From Gammaproteobacteria bacterium (GTDB lineage: Bacteria; Pseudomonadota; Gammaproteobacteria; Enterobacterales; Alteromonadaceae): DNA of 10,167 bases. Shown one piece after another: positions 1-7,342 of the stretch (the stretch's first letter is position 1; every line of letters begins with the position of its first letter). Position numbers and translations under genes: made by a program. The DNA is taken from positions 1 to 10,167 of the forward strand of contig JAIXSW010000570.1 of assembly GCA_027484495.1 (NCBI GenBank), read 5' to 3'. The notes below the pieces were generated by a model. That model was not told the DNA's origin. It searched no databases and saw nothing but the letters and a program-made list of their open reading frames with translations.

Positions 1-15
1 AGGATTGAGAGAGCT

Positions 16-3000
16 ATGCCAAAACGTACCGACCTTCAAAGTATTTTAATCCTCGGCGCTGGTCCAATTGTGATTGGCCAGGCCTGCGAATTTGACTACT
101 CAGGCGCTCAGGCCTGTAAAGCGCTGAAAGAAGAGGGTTACCGGGTGATCCTGGTGAACTCGAATCCAGCGACCATCATGACAGATCCGGAAATGGCTGA
201 TGCGACCTACATCGAGCCAATCCACTGGCAAGTGGTAGAGAAAATCATCGAAAAAGAACGTCCATGTGCGGTATTGCCAACCATGGGCGGCCAGACCGCA
301 CTGAACTGTGCGCTGGATTTAGAACGCCATGGCGTGCTGGCGAAATACAATGTCGAAATGATCGGTGCCACCGCGGACGCCATCGACAAAGCCGAAGACC
401 GGGGCCGCTTTGATAAAGCGATGCGCTCTATCGGTTTATCCTGCCCTCGAGCGGGTTTTGCCCATTCAATGGAAGAAGCCTATCAGGTACTGGAAACCAT
501 TGGTTTCCCATGCATTATCCGTCCGTCGTTCACGATGGGCGGCTCAGGCGGTGGTATTGCGTACAACCGTGAAGAGTTCGAAGAAATCTGTACCCGCGGC
601 TTAGATTTATCGCCAACTAAAGAGCTGCTGATCGATGAATCGCTGATTGGCTGGAAAGAGTACGAGATGGAAGTGGTGCGTGATAAAAACGACAACTGCA
701 TCATCGTCTGCTCGATCGAAAACTTTGACCCGATGGGTGTCCATACCGGCGACTCTATCACGGTTGCGCCAGCACAGACTCTGACCGATAAAGAATATCA
801 AATCATGCGCAACGCTTCCCTGGCCGTGCTGCGTGAAATCGGCGTCGAAACCGGCGGTTCCAACGTGCAGTTCGGTATCAACCCGGTAGACGGTCGGATG
901 GTGATCATCGAAATGAACCCGCGTGTATCGCGTTCATCAGCGCTGGCGTCTAAAGCTACCGGTTTCCCGATTGCCAAAGTGGCAGCGAAACTGGCGATTG
1001 GTTACACGCTCGACGAGCTGGCCAACGACATCACCGGCGGTCGCACGCCAGCGTCGTTTGAGCCAAGCATCGACTATGTGGTAACTAAAGTACCACGCTT
1101 TAACTTTGAAAAATTTGTCGGTGCCAATGACCGCCTGACGACGCAGATGAAATCGGTCGGTGAAGTGATGGCGATCGGCCGCAATCAGCAAGAATCGCTG
1201 CAAAAAGCGCTGCGTGGTCTCGAGATTGGCGTCTGTGGTCTTGACCCAATCATCGATATTCAAGCACCGGAAGCGAAAGAGAAAATCACCCGCGAGCTGC
1301 GTGAACCTGGCTCACACCGGATTTGGTACATTGCCGATGCGTTTCGTTTTGGCATGACGATGGATGAGATTTTTAAGCTGACCAATATCGACCCTTGGTT
1401 CCTGATCCAGCTGGAAGATTTAATCAAAGAAGAAGCTGCCATTCAGGCCGCTGGTTTTGCCGGCCTGGATCAAGCGCGTCTGACGGTACTTAAACGCAAA
1501 GGTTTTGCTGATAAACGGATCGCTGACCTGCTGGGCGTTGCTGAAGCCGAAGTGCGGAAAAAACGCCATGGCTACGGTTTGCACCCGGTGTACAAACGCG
1601 TCGATACCTGTGCGGCAGAATTTGCCTCAGACACTGCGTACATGTACAGCACCTACGATGAAGAATGTGAAGCGGCACCGAGCAACCGCGATAAGATCAT
1701 GATTATCGGTGGTGGCCCAAACCGCATCGGTCAGGGCATTGAATTTGACTATTGTTGTGTCCATGCGGCGTTAGCACTGCGCGAAGATGGTTACGAGACC
1801 ATTATGGTCAACTGTAACCCGGAAACAGTGTCGACTGACTACGACACCTCGGACCGGCTGTATTTTGAATCCATCACGTTGGAAGATGTGCTGGAAATCG
1901 TGCGTAAAGAACAGCCAAAAGGCGTGATCGTGCAATACGGTGGCCAGACGCCACTGAAACTGGCGCGGGCACTGGAAGCGAATGGCGTGCCAATTATTGG
2001 TACTTCACCAGATGCGATTGACCGGGCAGAAGACCGCGAGCGGTTCCAGCAGGCAGTCGAGCGTCTTGGCCTGAAACAACCGAAAAACGCCACTGTCACC
2101 AGCATGGAAGAAGCGCTGGCGAAAGCACCGGATATCGGTTACCCGATGGTGGTGCGTCCGTCTTATGTTCTCGGTGGCCGCGCGATGGAAATCGTATACG
2201 ACGACCAGGACTTACGCCGCTACATGACTGAAGCGGTTAGCGTGTCCAATGATTCGCCGGTATTGCTGGACCGTTTCCTTGACGATGCAATTGAAGTCGA
2301 CATCGATGCGATCTGTGACGGTACTGAGGTAATTATCGGTGGCATTATGGAACACATCGAGCAGGCGGGCGTGCACTCCGGTGACTCGGCTTGTTCATTA
2401 CCACCACATAGCCTGAGTCAACAAATTCAGGACGTGATGCGCGAACAGGTGCGTAAACTGGCACTGGAACTTGGCGTTGTTGGCCTGATGAACACTCAGT
2501 TTGCGGTGAAAGATGGTGAAGTTTACCTGATTGAAGTGAATCCGCGTGCTGCCCGGACCGTGCCGTTTGTGTCAAAAGCGACCGGGGTTGCTGTGGCAAA
2601 AGTGGGCGCCCGTTGTATGGCTGGCAAATCGCTGCAAGAACAAGGCGTCACCAACGAAATTATTCCACCGTATTTCTCGGTGAAAGAAGTGGTGATCCCA
2701 TTCAACAAGTTCCCGGGTGTCGACCCGTTACTTGGCCCTGAAATGCGCTCTACCGGCGAAGTCATGGGTGTGGGCGAAACGTTCGCCGAAGCCTTTGCCA
2801 AAGCAGAGTTAGGCGCCGGGACGTTGATACCAACCGGTGGTCGCGCTTTACTTTCAGTACGCGATAGCGATAAAGTGCGCGTCGTTGAGCTGGCGAAAAC
2901 CATGGTCGCCCTTGGTTTTGAACTGGATGCCACCGGCGGTACTGCGAAAGCATTACAGGCTGCAGGTATTCCATGCCGTGCAGTCAGCAAAGTATTTGAA

Positions 3001-3237
3001 GGTCGTCCGCACATTCTGGATCGGATTAAAAATGGTGAGTACAGCTACATCGTGAACACCACCGAAGGTCGTCAGGCCATTGAAGATTCCAAAGTGTTAC
3101 GCCGTGGCGCTCTGCAACATAAGGCCAATTACACCACGACCCTGAATGCCGCTTTTGCGACCTGTAAAGCCAACGCTGCTAATGCGTTTGCGACAGTGAA
3201 CTCGGTGCAGGAGTTACATAAGAGAGTAAACGGATGA
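16..3237 (+). CDS. carB: Carbamoyl-phosphate synthase large subunit
   Basis: Makes carbamoyl phosphate from bicarbonate, two ATP and ammonia delivered by the glutaminase subunit CarA; the product feeds pyrimidine and arginine synthesis in the cytoplasm. The 1073 residues equal the E. coli length and the duplicated architecture is plain: carboxyphosphate ATP-grasp half (about 1-400, with R129, E299 and N301), oligomerisation region (about 401-553), carbamoyl-phosphate ATP-grasp half (about 554-933, with R674, E840 and N842) and a C-terminal MGS-like allosteric domain. In that domain the nucleotide-binding threonines T973 and T976 and the lysine of SKVFEGRPH are kept, so UMP/IMP control is probably intact. 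The start MPKRTDLQSILILGAGP matches the family; a purine-rich GAGAG precedes the ATG. carA presumably lies just upstream, outside the window. The stop overlaps the greA start. No defect seen. Confidence 0.99.
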   Translation: MPKRTDLQSILILGAGPIVIGQACEFDYSGAQACKALKEEGYRVILVNSNPATIMTDPEMADATYIEPIHWQVVEKIIEKERPCAVLPTMGGQTALNCALDLERHGVLAKYNVEMIGATADAIDKAEDRGRFDKAMRSIGLSCPRAGFAHSMEEAYQVLETIGFPCIIRPSFTMGGSGGGIAYNREEFEEICTRGLDLSPTKELLIDESLIGWKEYEMEVVRDKNDNCIIVCSIENFDPMGVHTGDSITVAPAQTLTDKEYQIMRNASLAVLREIGVETGGSNVQFGINPVDGRMVIIEMNPRVSRSSALASKATGFPIAKVAAKLAIGYTLDELANDITGGRTPASFEPSIDYVVTKVPRFNFEKFVGANDRLTTQMKSVGEVMAIGRNQQESLQKALRGLEIGVCGLDPIIDIQAPEAKEKITRELREPGSHRIWYIADAFRFGMTMDEIFKLTNIDPWFLIQLEDLIKEEAAIQAAGFAGLDQARLTVLKRKGFADKRIADLLGVAEAEVRKKRHGYGLHPVYKRVDTCAAEFASDTAYMYSTYDEECEAAPSNRDKIMIIGGGPNRIGQGIEFDYCCVHAALALREDGYETIMVNCNPETVSTDYDTSDRLYFESITLEDVLEIVRKEQPKGVIVQYGGQTPLKLARALEANGVPIIGTSPDAIDRAEDRERFQQAVERLGLKQPKNATVTSMEEALAKAPDIGYPMVVRPSYVLGGRAMEIVYDDQDLRRYMTEAVSVSNDSPVLLDRFLDDAIEVDIDAICDGTEVIIGGIMEHIEQAGVHSGDSACSLPPHSLSQQIQDVMREQVRKLALELGVVGLMNTQFAVKDGEVYLIEVNPRAARTVPFVSKATGVAVAKVGARCMAGKSLQEQGVTNEIIPPYFSVKEVVIPFNKFPGVDPLLGPEMRSTGEVMGVGETFAEAFAKAELGAGTLIPTGGRALLSVRDSDKVRVVELAKTMVALGFELDATGGTAKALQAAGIPCRAVSKVFEGRPHILDRIKNGEYSYIVNTTEGRQAIEDSKVLRRGALQHKANYTTTLNAAFATCKANAANAFATVNSVQELHKRVNG

Positions 3238-3710
3238 GTCAAATCCCGATGACAGTTCAGGGTTCACAACGGTTGCGCGATGAACTGCATGAACTGAAAA
3301 CAGTGAAACGGCCGGCAATTATCGAAGCGATTGCCGATGCACGTGAACACGGTGATCTGAAAGAAAACGCTGAATACCATGCTGCGCGTGAAGCGCAGGG
3401 GTTCTGCGAAGGCCGGATCCAGGATATTGAAGGCAAGCTGGCGAATGCTCAGATCATCGACATTACCAAGCTGACCAATAACGGCAAAGTGATCTTCGGC
3501 TCCACAGTCACCATTCTGAATCTGGATTCAGAGGAAGAAGTGACTTACAAAGTCGTTGGCGATGATGAAGCAGATATTAAAAACAATCTGATTTCGGTCA
3601 ACTCGCCGATCGCACGTGGCCTGATTGGTAAACAGCAGGATGACGTCGTCAATATCACCACACCAAGCGGCGTGGTCGAGTTTGAAATCACGGACGTGAA
3701 GTACCTTTAA
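3234..3710 (+). CDS. greA: Transcription elongation factor GreA
   Basis: Binds the secondary channel of RNA polymerase and stimulates cleavage of the 3' end of backtracked transcripts, freeing stalled complexes. The 158 residues equal the E. coli length. The N-terminal coiled coil (about 1-75) carries the tip motif EHGDLKENAEYH with acidic residues D41 and E44, which position the catalytic metal; the C-terminal FKBP-like domain contains VGDDEAD and NLISVNSPIARGLIGK. The ATG overlaps the carB stop as ATGA, with AGAGAG seven bases upstream, so translation is probably coupled to carB. A strong intrinsic terminator follows 28 bases after the stop, making greA the last gene of the carB transcript. 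GreB is less likely because sequence and length match GreA. Confidence 0.98.
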   Translation: MSQIPMTVQGSQRLRDELHELKTVKRPAIIEAIADAREHGDLKENAEYHAAREAQGFCEGRIQDIEGKLANAQIIDITKLTNNGKVIFGSTVTILNLDSEEEVTYKVVGDDEADIKNNLISVNSPIARGLIGKQQDDVVNITTPSGVVEFEITDVKYL

Positions 3711-3738
3711 GTACGACTTTAGTCTCGGATTGACGGAA

Positions 3739-3768
3739 AAAAGCGGCTTCGGCCGCTTTTGTCGTTTT
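3739..3768 (+). terminator. Intrinsic terminator after greA
   Basis: Perfect 9-bp stem AAAAGCGGC / GCCGCTTTT closed by a TTCG loop (a cUUCGg tetraloop in RNA), bases 3739-3760, followed by GTCGTTTT. It ends the carB-greA transcript. The left arm is A-rich, so partial function on the opposite strand is possible. Confidence 0.92.
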
Positions 3769-3787
3769 ATTTACAAAGAGATATGGT
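3759..3787 (+). promoter_or_regulatory. Candidate sigma-70 promoter for the small unknown gene
   Basis: TTGTCG (3759-3764) and TATGGT (3782-3787) are separated by 17 bases; each matches 4 of 6 consensus positions. It sits right after the greA terminator, where a promoter for the next gene would be expected, giving a leader of roughly 65 bases. The match is weak and rests on position as much as sequence. Confidence 0.3.
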
Positions 3788-3860
3788 TAAATTGCGCAGC
3801 GAATTGTGGTACCAGCAGTCTGGCACTATTGCCCGGTACCAGAGCGCTGAGGAGTCTGTC

Positions 3861-4292
3861 ATGAAAGTTGTCAATCCGGCTTATGAATTGTGTTTGGAGC
3901 AACAAACGCTGTGGGTGCGGGCTATTGGGGTCTGGACCAGCCGTGATATCAAGGAATATATCCGGGATTTCCGCGACTTGGTTCAGCCAATTATCAATCG
4001 GCCCTGGGCATTGGTATTAGATGTGCGGGATTGGCAAACCAGCCCAAAAGAAATCTTCGCCGGTGTGACTGATAATTCCAACTGGTGCGTGCAACATCGG
4101 CTCGCCCACGTCATTGCTTTGTTACCAGCCGATCATGTGATTGGCTGGCAGTTTCTCAAAGCCACCGCGATTGAGATGCCAGAGACATTGGTCAGACAGC
4201 GTGCAGATACGGCAGACGAGGCCCGCCGCAATTTATTTGCGGCAGGTTTTCTCGCTGTGAATGTGTTGCCGGATGAACAAAAAACCGGCTGA
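3861..4292 (+). CDS. Uncharacterised 143-residue protein, possible STAS/SpoIIAA-like fold
   Basis: I do not recognise a named gene. The frame is open upstream to a TTG at 3759, but that start would overlap the greA terminator. The ATG at 3783 has only a badly spaced purine run. The ATG at 3861 has GAGGAG six bases upstream and is chosen, giving a protein beginning MKVVNPAYELCLEQQ. No signal peptide or membrane segment is visible, so it is probably cytoplasmic. It has six tryptophans. The apparent order is strand (YELCLEQ), strand (LWVRAIGVW), helix (RDIKEYIRDFRDLVQPI), strand (WALVLDVRDW), strand (AHVIALLP), then helices near WQFLKATAIEM and ADEARRNLFAAGF. That order resembles STAS/SpoIIAA-like domains; this is inference from pattern only. 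No catalytic motif seen. It stands alone after a terminator and converges on yhbY 11 bases away. Confidence 0.8.
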   Translation: MKVVNPAYELCLEQQTLWVRAIGVWTSRDIKEYIRDFRDLVQPIINRPWALVLDVRDWQTSPKEIFAGVTDNSNWCVQHRLAHVIALLPADHVIGWQFLKATAIEMPETLVRQRADTADEARRNLFAAGFLAVNVLPDEQKTG

Positions 4293-4303
4293 GTGGACTG
4301 AAA

Positions 4304-4600
4304 TTATCCGCGGGGCAGTTGCAGCTTTTTCTCTTTAGCGGCGCGGTACAGCACCAGAATATGGCCGATCACCTGTACTTTTTCGGCTTTTGCTTCACGG
4401 ATAATTGCATCCATGACAGCTATCTTTTCTTCCCGGTCGATGCTCGGGACTTTGATTTTAATCAGTTCGTGATGTTCCAGTGCCAGATCAACTTCGGCCA
4501 TCACGCCTTCTGTCAGACCATTGCCGCCGAGCAGGATCACTGGCTTCAGCTCATGCGCTTTGGCTTTTAAAAATTGCTTTTGTTTGTTAGTAAGACTCAT
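4304..4600 (-). CDS. yhbY: Ribosome assembly RNA-binding protein YhbY (CRM domain)
   Basis: A small CRM-domain protein associated with pre-50S particles in E. coli and thought to help large-subunit assembly. The 98 residues (E. coli 97) start MSLTNKQKQFLK, matching the family N-terminus MNLSTKQKQHLK. The open frame extends 23 codons further upstream, but that part resembles nothing in the family and would cross the promoter region, so the internal ATG is chosen. The RNA-binding loop GGNGLTEG lies at about residues 25-32, followed by ALEHHELIKIKV and VQVIGHILVLYR, and a basic end EKKLQLPRG. The ribosome binding site (GGAAAAAG) is weak and rather distant. It is divergent from rlmE, an arrangement common in gammaproteobacteria, and convergent with the unknown gene. 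I see no convincing terminator at its 3' end. Confidence 0.95.
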   Translation of the reverse strand: MSLTNKQKQFLKAKAHELKPVILLGGNGLTEGVMAEVDLALEHHELIKIKVPSIDREEKIAVMDAIIREAKAEKVQVIGHILVLYRAAKEKKLQLPRG

Positions 4601-4625
4601 AAAATGACTTTTTCCGTTTGGAAAG

Positions 4626-4655
4626 CTTGAAATAGCGTCATTGTACCGCCATCTT
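4626..4655 (+). promoter_or_regulatory. Candidate sigma-32 (heat-shock) promoter for rlmE-ftsH
   Basis: CTTGAAA (4626-4632) exactly matches the sigma-32 -35 element. Fourteen bases later CGCCATCTT (4647-4655) matches CCCCATNTA at seven of the eight defined-or-neutral core positions apart from the G and the last T. Transcription would start near 4662, about 20 bases before the rlmE ATG. The E. coli rlmE(ftsJ)-ftsH operon is a known heat-shock operon, so the match is in the expected place. Confidence 0.75.
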
Positions 4656-4669
4656 GCAGGGAAGACCAA
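4640..4669 (-). promoter_or_regulatory. Candidate sigma-70 promoter for yhbY
   Basis: On the minus strand TACAAT (plus-strand bases 4640-4645) is a 5/6 match to the -10 consensus, with TTGGTC (4664-4669) 18 bases upstream as a weak -35 (3/6). The predicted leader is about 33 bases. The -10 lies inside the spacer of the heat-shock-type promoter for rlmE on the other strand. Confidence 0.5.
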
Positions 4670-4683
4670 TTAAGAGTGTTTCC

Positions 4684-5313
4684 ATGACAAAGAAAAAGCG
4701 CTCGGCCAGTTCCAGCCGTTGGCTGCAAGAACATGTGACCGATCCCTTTGTGCACAAAGCACAAAAACTGGGGCTGCGTTCCCGGGCTTCATTTAAGCTC
4801 GAAGAGATCCAGCAGAAAGATAAACTGATCAAATCCGGCATGACGGTCGTAGATCTTGGCTCTGCTCCCGGCAGCTGGTCGCAACTGGCTGCAGAGCTGG
4901 TTGGACGCGAAGGGGTCGTGATTGCCTGCGACATCCTGCCGATGGATCCGCTGGCTGGGGTCGCGTTTTTGCAGGGCGATTTTCGCGAAGATGCGGTGCT
5001 GGAAGCGTTATTAAACCGGATTGATGGCCGTAATGTGGACGTCGTGTTGTCTGACATGGCTCCAAACATGAGTGGTAATGCGACGGTAGACCAGAGTCGC
5101 AGCATGTATTTGATCGAACTGGCACTGGATATGTGTAACAAAGTGCTGAAGAAAAACGGTAGTTTTGTCGTCAAAGTGTTCCATGGGGAAGGGTTCGATG
5201 CCTTTGTCCAGCAGGTCCGCGACGTATTTACCAATGTACGGATCCGCAAACCCGATTCGTCCCGCGCCCGTTCCAGCGAGACATATATCGTGGCGACAGG
5301 TTTCAAACTCTAG
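4684..5313 (+). CDS. rlmE: 23S rRNA (uridine(2552)-2'-O)-methyltransferase RlmE
   Basis: Methylates the 2'-OH of U2552 in the A loop of 23S rRNA using S-adenosylmethionine, a late step in 50S maturation. The 209 residues equal the E. coli length when translation starts at the ATG at 4684 (MTKKKRSASSSRWLQEH), which has AAGAG seven bases upstream; the frame extends 10 more codons to an ATG at 4654, rejected because that part is outside the family and overlaps the promoter -10. It is a Rossmann-fold methyltransferase with SAM motif DLGSAPGSWSQ (57-67) and D83. The catalytic residues K38, D124 and K164 plus E199 are all in place at E. coli numbering. The N-terminus is basic, as for rRNA binding. 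It is followed 44 bases later by ftsH, with probable co-transcription under heat-shock control. Older names are ftsJ and rrmJ. Confidence 0.98.
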   Translation: MTKKKRSASSSRWLQEHVTDPFVHKAQKLGLRSRASFKLEEIQQKDKLIKSGMTVVDLGSAPGSWSQLAAELVGREGVVIACDILPMDPLAGVAFLQGDFREDAVLEALLNRIDGRNVDVVLSDMAPNMSGNATVDQSRSMYLIELALDMCNKVLKKNGSFVVKVFHGEGFDAFVQQVRDVFTNVRIRKPDSSRARSSETYIVATGFKL

Positions 5314-5343
5314 TAAAGTAGCAACAGAAGCAATTCTGGTAAC

Positions 5344-5360
5344 AAGAGGTTATTTCCTTG
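5344..5360 (+). promoter_or_regulatory. ftsH ribosome binding site with TTG start
   Basis: AAGAGGT (5344-5350) is followed by a 7-base spacer and the TTG at 5358-5360, which is normal spacing. The next in-frame ATG (5367) encodes the fourth residue, giving MSDMAKNL or MAKNL as alternative N-termini. The spacing favours the TTG; the two products differ by three residues only. Confidence 0.75.
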
Positions 5361-7286
5361 AGCGACATGGCAAAGAATCTGATGGTGTGGCTGGTGATCG
5401 CCGTCGTACTGATGACGATGTTCAACAGTTTCAGTCCGGCCGACCGGTCTGACAGAACAACAAGCTATACCCAATTCATCAATGATGTGAATCAGGGCCA
5501 AATCCGTGAAGTCCAGGTGGATCGTGGCGGCGTCGTCCGCGCGATACGCAAAGACGGGCAACGGGTTGAAACTACAATCCCTGGCGGCTACGACGAAAAG
5601 CTGCTTGACGATCTGATCAAGAACAACGTGGACTCAACCGGTGTTAAACCGGAAGAAACCAGTCTGTTGGGTCAGATCTTTATTTCCTGGTTCCCAATGC
5701 TGCTGTTAATCGGCGTCTGGATCTTCTTTATGCGCCAGATGCAGGGCGGCGGTGGCAAAGGCGCGATGTCCTTTGGCAAAAGCCGTGCCCGCCTGATGGG
5801 TGAAGACCAAATCAAAACGACTTTTGCGGACGTCGCTGGTTGTGACGAAGCCAAAGAAGAAGTTACTGAGCTGGTAGATTACTTAAAAGATCCGTCACGC
5901 TTCCAGAAACTGGGTGGCCGCATTCCGAAAGGCGTGTTGATGGTTGGCCCACCGGGCACTGGTAAAACGCTGCTGGCCAAAGCCATTGCCGGCGAAGCCA
6001 AAGTACCGTTTTTCACCATTTCCGGTTCTGATTTTGTCGAAATGTTTGTTGGTGTCGGTGCAAGCCGCGTCCGTGACATGTTCGAACAAGCCAAAAAGGC
6101 CGCACCATGTATCATTTTCATCGACGAAATTGATGCGGTCGGCCGTCAGCGCGGTGCCGGTCTTGGTGGTGGTCATGACGAGCGCGAACAGACATTGAAC
6201 CAAATGCTGGTTGAAATGGACGGTTTTGATGGTAATGAAGGCATTATCGTGATTGCTGCGACCAACAGACCTGACGTCTTAGATCCAGCATTATTGCGCC
6301 CGGGCCGCTTTGACCGTCAGGTCGTTGTCGGCTTGCCAGATGTACGTGGCCGTGAGCAGATTTTGAAAGTTCACATGCGTAAAGTGCCGTTGGGTGATGG
6401 CGTGGACGCATCCTTGATTGCTCGGGGCACGCCAGGTTTCTCTGGTGCTGATTTGGCCAATCTGGTCAACGAAGCTGCGCTGTTTGCAGCACGCAACAAC
6501 CGTCGCGTGGTGTCGATGGACGAGTTCGAAAAAGCCAAAGACAAAATCATGATGGGGACTGAACGTCGTTCCATGGTGATGACTGAGAAAGAAAAAGAGA
6601 TGACGGCCTATCACGAAGCAGGTCACGCCATCGTTGGTCGTCTGGTACCTGAGCACGACCCGGTATACAAAGTGAGTATCATTCCACGTGGCCGTGCCCT
6701 GGGTGTCACCATGTATTTACCGGAACAGGATCGCTACAGTCATTCGAAGCGTTTCCTGGAAAGTATGATCAGCTCGTTGTTTGGCGGCCGTATCGCCGAA
6801 GAGATCATCTACGGTAGCGAAGCGGTCAGTACCGGCGCTTCGAACGACATTGAACGCGCCACCAATCTGGCACGTAAGATGGTGACACAGTGGGGTTTCT
6901 CTGAAAAATTGGGACCACTGTTATACGCCGAAGAGGAAGGTGAAGTCTTTTTAGGTCGCTCAGTCACTAAAAACAAACACATGTCGGAAGATACAGTCAA
7001 AATGATCGATCAAGAGATCCGTGATTTTATTGACCGTAACTATGTGCGCGCCAAAGAGTTGATTGAAGCCAACATCGATATTCTGCACGCGATGAAAGAT
7101 TGTCTGATGCAGTACGAAACGATTGATGCCAAACAGATCGACGACTTAATGGCTCGTCGCGATGTGCGTCCGCCAGAGCATTGGGAGCCGAAGGATAAAA
7201 AGCCGGAAGCACCTGGTTCTGGTGGCACAACGGCAACTGCAGCTCCGGCAGCAGATGCAACGCCAAGCGAAAGCCACGGCAGTTAA
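5358..7286 (+). CDS. ftsH: ATP-dependent zinc metalloprotease FtsH
   Basis: Hexameric inner-membrane AAA+ protease that extracts and degrades misassembled membrane proteins; known E. coli substrates include sigma-32 and LpxC. Order: TM1 (about 8-22), periplasmic domain (about 23-105), TM2 (about 107-125, FISWFPMLLLIGVW), glycine-rich linker, AAA+ ATPase with Walker A GPPGTGKT (197-204), pore motif MFVG with F230, Walker B IIFIDE (D256, E257) and SRH arginines R314 and R317. The protease domain has HEAGH (419-423, catalytic E420) and the third zinc ligand D497. The tail is low-complexity Ala/Pro/Thr/Ser after RRDVRPPEHWEP. Length is 642 residues (E. coli 644-647). The TTG start is chosen because AAGAGGT lies seven bases upstream; the in-frame ATG at 5367 is 16 bases from it. 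Probably co-transcribed with rlmE. Confidence 0.98.
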   Translation: MSDMAKNLMVWLVIAVVLMTMFNSFSPADRSDRTTSYTQFINDVNQGQIREVQVDRGGVVRAIRKDGQRVETTIPGGYDEKLLDDLIKNNVDSTGVKPEETSLLGQIFISWFPMLLLIGVWIFFMRQMQGGGGKGAMSFGKSRARLMGEDQIKTTFADVAGCDEAKEEVTELVDYLKDPSRFQKLGGRIPKGVLMVGPPGTGKTLLAKAIAGEAKVPFFTISGSDFVEMFVGVGASRVRDMFEQAKKAAPCIIFIDEIDAVGRQRGAGLGGGHDEREQTLNQMLVEMDGFDGNEGIIVIAATNRPDVLDPALLRPGRFDRQVVVGLPDVRGREQILKVHMRKVPLGDGVDASLIARGTPGFSGADLANLVNEAALFAARNNRRVVSMDEFEKAKDKIMMGTERRSMVMTEKEKEMTAYHEAGHAIVGRLVPEHDPVYKVSIIPRGRALGVTMYLPEQDRYSHSKRFLESMISSLFGGRIAEEIIYGSEAVSTGASNDIERATNLARKMVTQWGFSEKLGPLLYAEEEGEVFLGRSVTKNKHMSEDTVKMIDQEIRDFIDRNYVRAKELIEANIDILHAMKDCLMQYETIDAKQIDDLMARRDVRPPEHWEPKDKKPEAPGSGGTTATAAPAADATPSESHGS

Positions 7287-7303
7287 GCCGCTGTTGTAAA
7301 ATT

Positions 7304-7332
7304 AAAACCCCGGTCCGCCGGGGTTTTCTGTT
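7304..7332 (+). terminator. Intrinsic terminator between ftsH and folP
   Basis: Perfect 10-bp stem AAAACCCCGG / CCGGGGTTTT with a TCCG loop (7304-7327), followed by CTGTTT. It begins 18 bases after the ftsH stop and ends just before the folP ribosome binding site, so it would end or attenuate the rlmE-ftsH message. The U tract is interrupted and read-through into folP is possible. Confidence 0.85.
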
Positions 7333-7342
7333 TGGAGACCCG

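Noticed and set aside
2523..3014. A 163-codon minus-strand open frame inside carB
   Set aside because: Antisense shadow of a well-conserved coding region, with no ribosome binding site context or recognisable motif.
3759..3860. Upstream TTG/ATG starts for the small unknown gene
   Set aside because: The TTG lies in the greA terminator and neither start has a properly spaced ribosome binding site, unlike the ATG at 3861.
4268..4289. Inverted repeat GCCGG / CCGGC near the end of the unknown gene as a terminator
   Set aside because: Only 5 bp of stem with a 12-base loop, and no T run after it on either strand.
4638..5306. A 222-codon open frame on the minus strand opposite rlmE
   Set aside because: It mirrors rlmE almost end to end, has a serine/arginine/proline-rich composition typical of an antisense shadow, and resembles no known family.
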